DNA from: Eubacterium sp.
Lineage (GTDB): Bacteria > Bacillota > Clostridia > Lachnospirales > Lachnospiraceae
Reading direction: 5' to 3'
NCBI GenBank assembly: GCA_020844525.1
Contig: JAJGAH010000055.1
Span: 1-9,888, forward strand
DNA length: 9,888 bases
Shown: positions 7,001 to 9,888 of the stretch, piece after piece
Numbering within the stretch: position 1 is the stretch's first letter
Layout of the letters: every line of letters starts with the position of its first letter
Translations under genes and position numbers: made by a program
Notes under the pieces: model-generated
Told to the model about the DNA's origin: nothing
Seen by the model: the letters and a program-made list of their open reading frames with translations, nothing else
The model's database searches: none

Positions 7001-9360
7001 CTTCTTTTGAGCCACTCGGTACGTCAAATTACTCATGGAAATATGAATCGAGCGGACCAGGGACTCTGACTTTTAACAACGATGTCACGATTCCAGACGG
7101 AAAGACCATGTACATTGTTCTGCTGACCGAACCCTCGAACAAGCCAAGTACTGGTGCCCGTACGCAGACGACATTTAATAATGCTCTGCAGGAAAGAAGT
7201 AATTCCACCATGACGTATAATAATGTCAATACGGCGACTATTTATACGCTGGGTCAGGGCACTAATTTCAAAGAGTTTGGAGAATATGGAACTTATGATG
7301 CAGCAACCGGAAACTGGAGTGATACGGAAGTTGCAAAAGACCATAATATTAAACGAATTTTAAAGACTTATTCGAATTCAAATGGTGCACAGACTCTTTC
7401 TTCCGGTACCTATGTCGATTACATACTTGTGGTAAATTACGCTGGAGATGAGTCAGGTACTTTCAAAGTTGAAGATGTGGTTCCGGATGGTATGGAACCG
7501 GTGTATGTCCGGTATTTCTGGATACCAGAAGGCATACGCAGTAATGAAAATGCTCCTACGATGCCGGCACTTGACAGCGAAGCACTCGGTTCGGGAGACT
7601 GGACGGATATAGGCCTGAAGGATACTGCTATTGATAAAAGCAATTATAAGAATAGCGCATATGCCTATTATGATGCATCAAGCAGGAGAATTGTCTTCCA
7701 GGCCGGAAATCTTAAGAAAGGGACGATAGGTCAGAAAGACCAGAAAGATCTCCAGGTACAGATTGTCATGCGTGTGACTGATTCAAGTACAATCATGGGT
7801 CAGTCAAAAACATACACAAACACCATGAATGTTTACACAACAGATGATACTCTGGTTTCCACCAGCAGTGTTGATACCACAGTAAAAACGCACACGATTG
7901 ATAAATCTGCCGGGGATGTGAGTAATGGAAATGTCCCGTTTACCCTGACTGTTAATCCGCTTGGCCTTGACCTTATGAAAAATGCGGACACGCTGACGCT
8001 TGTCGACGAGTTGACAGGATCTATGACAGTGGATCCTGCGTCCGTTAAGGTGAAGGACAGCAATGGAAAAGATATCGATTCTGATCTGTGGAAGCTAAGT
8101 CTGACAAAAGATACGAGTAGTAAAAAGACAGTCATGACATTGATTGTTCCAGATGCACAGAAGCTTACGATCACATATAACACCTCGATTGATGCATCGC
8201 CGGGAACACCTGTAAAATACACAAATACAGCGCATTGGTATGGTATTGAGGAAGACAAAAAAAGTACCGTTGAAAATACTGTCAGCTATTCGGTCGATGC
8301 TTCTATTGGTTTTTCCAATAATCCGGTTATCAGTCTGGTCAAAGCTGATCAGAATAATGTGACCAAAAAGCTTTCCGGCGCAAAATTTGCTATCTATCAG
8401 GTTGAAAACATCAAGACCAGCACAGATAGCAGTGGAAAAAAGACGGTAACATGGACGAAGACAACTGAGGATCCGATCGAGACGTTGACAACCGGGAGTG
8501 ATGGGAAGCTCACCTTCGGAAATGGCACGACTAAGCTTCAATACAATACAATCTATGCGATTGTGGAGACTGGGGCTCCATCCGGGTATGTGAAAGATGA
8601 TACGCCGATATTTATCGCCATGGCGAGAGCGGATAAGAGTGGAGCCTATCCGAATGAGTCCACGGAGTGGGGAAGCACCGTTGATGCTACTTATACCCAT
8701 AACGCGACGGAAGTATCTGCCTGGGCGGACCAGGGTGTCACGGTTAACTACAAGGGAAGCACCTACACGTATACGGCATACAACCAGAAGGCTTCTCTGA
8801 ATATTGATAAGAGCTTCCTTGATAAAGATGGAAATGCACTAGATAAAGATGGAAATAAACTGGCACCGCCGGATGGTACTTTTTCCTTCGGCCTTTACAA
8901 CGAAGATGACAGATTGGTGGAAACACTGACCATCACATATTCTGGCGGTAAGGCCTCGTCCTATCAGTTGACGGAGAATGGAAAGACAGAAACCGTAGAC
9001 TCGGCCACATTCAAGGACCTCAATGTCGGAGACGTCTACTATGTATATGAGCTGGATGGACAGGGAGATCCAATCAAAGATGGCAGGATCCTTTACAACA
9101 AGGAGGGCAATGGGTATATCGTCAAATATCCGGAAGGTACTGATGGAACACAGCCGTCTGACCCAAATAAAGTCATTGCGCCGGATTCCGCGACTGCCGC
9201 GAATTTTAGCATAAGAAATCAGCAATATCCGATCCCAGAGACTGGCATTTCTCCGGCGCACAACGCCGTTTATATAGGAACAGTCATATTGCTTGGCGCT
9301 CTTCTTGCCGGGACCTTCTGGTTCAGAAGACGGAAACGGAGCAGGAGACCTAAGCCATGA
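4087..9360 (+). CDS. Giant sortase-anchored multidomain adhesin/pilus tip-like protein
   Basis: The 1757-aa protein has a signal peptide (residues 1-31, likely cut at IYA|GDS), a Ser/Thr/Ala/Gly/Glu-rich tract (about 32-175) and an unassigned beta-rich region (about 179-345). Then come about five further modules (roughly 352-517, 517-688, 689-887, 888-1061, 1062-1410) with recurring 'GxixpGetrtityxv'-type strands, reminiscent of DUF11/isopeptide-forming surface proteins. A SpaA/Cna_B domain follows (about 1412-1567) with candidate isopeptide residues Lys1419, Glu1494 (VETGAPSGY) and Asn1566 (YNQ). A second, FctA-like domain has Lys1575, Glu1655 (YVYEL) and Asn1711. Sorting signal IPETG (1716-1720), membrane helix and RRRKRSRRPKP tail end it. 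I see no cysteine in the mature chain, so no thioester adhesin domain, and no YPK backbone-pilin motif. It is probably a tip/ancillary pilin or solitary adhesin exposed on the cell wall. The next gene overlaps it (ATGA). Base composition drops inside the gene after about 5640. Confidence 0.9.
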   Translation: MRKARWRKMITVFCVIALVAGMLTSPLRIYAGDSATASSSTAAGTAQASSESTSGTGSDLVGTGTSSGTGSENSGSTASEEGQAEQSRAAAADSEASTSATGSGSGEAGTTESESPNTENSATISTASESSENSSSASHSVGAKSALSVNALSDSGSTTSSSSSSSADGIIGNAEDGLNLASSYKDDNGNTKYFLSDYRLSYLSGNDWVTVDHSDTTTKISAYTRLKLDVYFGGISATDLQTKYGNKLYIDIPADSVLTNPTVTSGIVQDANGDNAGTIAVSGNRITLTVDSDYLSQKLEKEGTDFIIQNGSLTFYATPNPEKVRKESTQHVKMGPLDVVINFDPDSDAQSASLTLAKSSPTYSTDDAGNAYLNYTLTITAGDARMPEVMVKDHFTSNAKFVDSYVGVSTTPVTMKTSGDTTTQPYETIDKGSSATHGTVALSADKSDSDPGTMLWTIGNMAANEVRTLHYSVKLKKDYVGIAGAWNGVITNTATPYANNYEHDTATSSFTPQSAAKVNKEVTGEIVENEDGTITIPYTITVTTDKDNTWTLKNLKISDYLGAENTKNVDKTTLWNAITPTDDMPDLGFTDFTLSDGKTTVSVPPKGTSSSDTPYYMLKGSNEYPGFNLYIGDIAPGETRTITVKLTMKPIFSSAAVTLGNRATVFTDETSSLGNRELASGNTVTNFDKQYWDRKVVGTATKENIQQTVSSDVYSYNGTSWSKDTASSTKNIPVGSYKYRVVVNEQGKWDVSTSSFADELSNGAYLKYAGYLKLDYYKTGVDSSVSSGSDTSVADALEGKSPDKTVYLDIDGKTAFNFSPHSLSTEFGKGAYLLTYYASPISGNFSKIVVGNSFTLSGNIIGPGNTTYVLPSMNVKTNVTVIGTTNYTAHKYGWYYASADTSDGFTNGKLYWVITVDGTKVPSGVQLRDVPGTAANRTKDTSIAGVYFGDMVSDWSAFTDKYVNFASMTADSSFEPLGTSNYSWKYESSGPGTLTFNNDVTIPDGKTMYIVLLTEPSNKPSTGARTQTTFNNALQERSNSTMTYNNVNTATIYTLGQGTNFKEFGEYGTYDAATGNWSDTEVAKDHNIKRILKTYSNSNGAQTLSSGTYVDYILVVNYAGDESGTFKVEDVVPDGMEPVYVRYFWIPEGIRSNENAPTMPALDSEALGSGDWTDIGLKDTAIDKSNYKNSAYAYYDASSRRIVFQAGNLKKGTIGQKDQKDLQVQIVMRVTDSSTIMGQSKTYTNTMNVYTTDDTLVSTSSVDTTVKTHTIDKSAGDVSNGNVPFTLTVNPLGLDLMKNADTLTLVDELTGSMTVDPASVKVKDSNGKDIDSDLWKLSLTKDTSSKKTVMTLIVPDAQKLTITYNTSIDASPGTPVKYTNTAHWYGIEEDKKSTVENTVSYSVDASIGFSNNPVISLVKADQNNVTKKLSGAKFAIYQVENIKTSTDSSGKKTVTWTKTTEDPIETLTTGSDGKLTFGNGTTKLQYNTIYAIVETGAPSGYVKDDTPIFIAMARADKSGAYPNESTEWGSTVDATYTHNATEVSAWADQGVTVNYKGSTYTYTAYNQKASLNIDKSFLDKDGNALDKDGNKLAPPDGTFSFGLYNEDDRLVETLTITYSGGKASSYQLTENGKTETVDSATFKDLNVGDVYYVYELDGQGDPIKDGRILYNKEGNGYIVKYPEGTDGTQPSDPNKVIAPDSATAANFSIRNQQYPIPETGISPAHNAVYIGTVILLGALLAGTFWFRRRKRSRRPKP
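4180..4611 (+). other. Ser/Thr-rich low-complexity tract at the mature N-terminus
   Basis: About 145 codons dominated by Ser, Thr, Ala, Gly and Glu follow the signal peptide, with clusters such as SGTGSGS-like dipeptides and an eight-Ser run near 4567-4590. Such tracts are usually extended and often O-glycosylated. Position at the cell-distal N-terminus, rather than beside the sorting signal, resembles the first serine-rich segment of SRR adhesins. No regular repeat period was found by eye. Confidence 0.75.
8821..8862 (+). repeat. 21-bp tandem repeat encoding DKDGNAL-DKDGNKL
   Basis: GATAAAGATGGAAATGCACTA (described in two parts: GATAAAGATGGAAAT plus GCACTA) is followed directly by GATAAAGATGGAAAT plus AAACTG. 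The units share the first 15 bases and two more. They duplicate a 7-residue loop near the start of the last Cna_B-like domain. DxDGN is calcium-loop-like, but the rest of an EF or dockerin loop is absent. Confidence 0.8.
9232..9357 (+). other. C-terminal cell wall sorting signal (IPETG, helix, basic tail)
   Basis: This encodes IPETG (codons 9232-9246), about seven spacer residues, a hydrophobic helix (YIGTVILLGALLAGTFW) and a tail of eight Arg/Lys among its last residues. The order is that of LPXTG-type sortase substrates, with Ile in the first position. Cleavage between Thr1719 and Gly1720 would link the protein to the wall or to a pilin lysine. The cognate sortase is not in the window. Confidence 0.92.
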
Positions 9361-9888
9361 AAAAGACAGGGGAGGAGACATCTTTACATGAGGAGAAGAT
9401 AAAGACAAGTAACAAGAAACCACCGCCAAAACAGCAGCCGCTCTGGAAAGGGTATGTAAGTCTGCTGATCCGCGCCGGAGTATTCATTGCCATTTTGGCG
9501 GTACTGTTTACACAGGTATTGTTCCTGAAGCGGGTCAGCGGAACAGAGATGTTCCCATCATTAAAGGATGGTGATCTGGCACTCGGGTTCCGGCTGGAGA
9601 GTTCTTACTGCTCCGGCGATGTGGTCCTTTATGAGGCAGATGGATCGATGCATTTCGGACGCATCCTGACGCTGGGTGGCAACACGGTGAATATCAGTGG
9701 AAACGGAAGTGTAGAAGTGAACGGAATTACGGAGAGCGGCGAAGAGGTACTTTTTTCCACCGACGATCCGGGTTCCCTCACTTATCCATACGAGGTTCCG
9801 GAAGACAGCGTCTTCATTCTCGGCGACTACCGAACAGAGAAAGACGACAGCAGAATTTATGGCGCAATTCCAATACATGACATCAAGG
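9357..9888 (+). CDS. SipA-like type I signal peptidase homologue lacking the catalytic Ser and Lys (3' truncated)
   Basis: An open frame of 177 codons starts at ATG 9357 (ATGA overlap with the adhesin, AGGAG 9 bases upstream) and runs off the window. A Lys/Pro-rich cytoplasmic head (about 1-31) precedes one membrane helix (about 33-56). Signal peptidase I boxes follow: GTEMFPSLKDGD (62-73), FGRILTLGGNTV (100-111) and box E ILGDYRTEKDDSRIYG (154-169). In active enzymes box B reads GxSMxPTL and box D K-R-[IV]-x-[GA]-x-P-G; here the nucleophile position is Glu64 and the general-base Lys position is Gly101, so peptidase activity is not expected. Streptococcus pyogenes SipA, required for sortase pilus polymerisation, has lost the same two residues (Asp and Gly in place of Ser and Lys). 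I therefore infer an assembly factor or chaperone for the preceding sortase substrate and for pilins probably encoded downstream. Confidence 0.87.
   Translation, partial: MKKTGEETSLHEEKIKTSNKKPPPKQQPLWKGYVSLLIRAGVFIAILAVLFTQVLFLKRVSGTEMFPSLKDGDLALGFRLESSYCSGDVVLYEADGSMHFGRILTLGGNTVNISGNGSVEVNGITESGEEVLFSTDDPGSLTYPYEVPEDSVFILGDYRTEKDDSRIYGAIPIHDIK

Noticed and set aside
8095..8700. 201-codon open frame on the minus strand
   Set aside because: It is antisense to the well-supported adhesin frame and shows no domain, ribosome-binding site or operon context.
8821..8862. Dockerin or EF-hand calcium-binding loop
   Set aside because: DKDGN appears twice, but the rest of a 12-residue EF loop and the dockerin helix pattern are missing; it is a simple 7-residue duplication in a Cna_B-like domain.
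4087..9360. Backbone (major) pilin assignment for the giant protein
   Set aside because: No YPK-type pilin motif lysine was found and the size far exceeds usual backbone pilins; tip/ancillary pilin or adhesin fits better.
8839..9429. 196-codon open frame on the minus strand
   Set aside because: It is antisense to the sorting signal and the start of the signal peptidase-like gene, both clearly coding on the plus strand.

Overview
The window reads as part of a Clostridia (Bacillota) chromosome, most likely a gut-type Lachnospiraceae. This is inferred from the protein families: a DUF4860 protein inside a compact type IV pilus/type II secretion-like cluster, purine-rich Shine-Dalgarno sites, and a sortase-anchored surface protein. 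No rRNA, tRNA, CRISPR array or insertion sequence was seen. All convincing genes are on the + strand, and both ends of the window cut through genes.

Region 1 (1-2482) is the tail of a type IV pilus-like assembly operon. It holds the C-terminal part of a GspF/PilC platform protein and a possible 28-codon ORF. These are followed by four small proteins with one N-terminal membrane helix each: a pseudopilin-like protein of 117 aa, a DUF4860 protein, a pseudopilin with a degenerate processing site, and a PilX-like protein. Most of these genes overlap or lie close together with good ribosome-binding sites, as expected for one transcript. The extension ATPase, major pilin and prepilin peptidase are not visible and would have to lie upstream or elsewhere.

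Region 2 (2483-3767) is a 220-bp gap with degenerate repeats and a dyad, then a complete pilT retraction ATPase with Walker A, Asp, Walker B and His boxes and a C-terminal AIRNMIRD motif. It probably powers retraction of the pilus built by region 1.

Region 3 (3768-4086) is a 319-bp non-coding gap. It contains a hairpin, a credible intrinsic terminator that closes the pilus operon, and a very AT-rich promoter zone.

Region 4 (4087-9888) starts a second surface system. A 1757-aa sortase substrate has a signal peptide, an N-terminal Ser/Thr-rich tract, a long chain of beta-sandwich-like modules, two C-terminal Cna_B/FctA-type domains with apparent Lys/Glu/Asn isopeptide triads, an IPETG sorting signal, a membrane helix and a basic tail. 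Overlapping it by ATGA is a type I signal peptidase homologue, truncated by the window end, in which both catalytic positions are replaced (Ser to Glu, Lys to Gly). This is the hallmark of SipA, the non-catalytic signal peptidase-like factor needed for sortase pilus assembly in Streptococcus pyogenes. The window therefore probably opens a sortase-type pilus or adhesin locus directly after a type IV pilus locus; backbone pilin and sortase genes would be expected just past the right edge. The SipA-like protein and its giant partner are the most interesting content.
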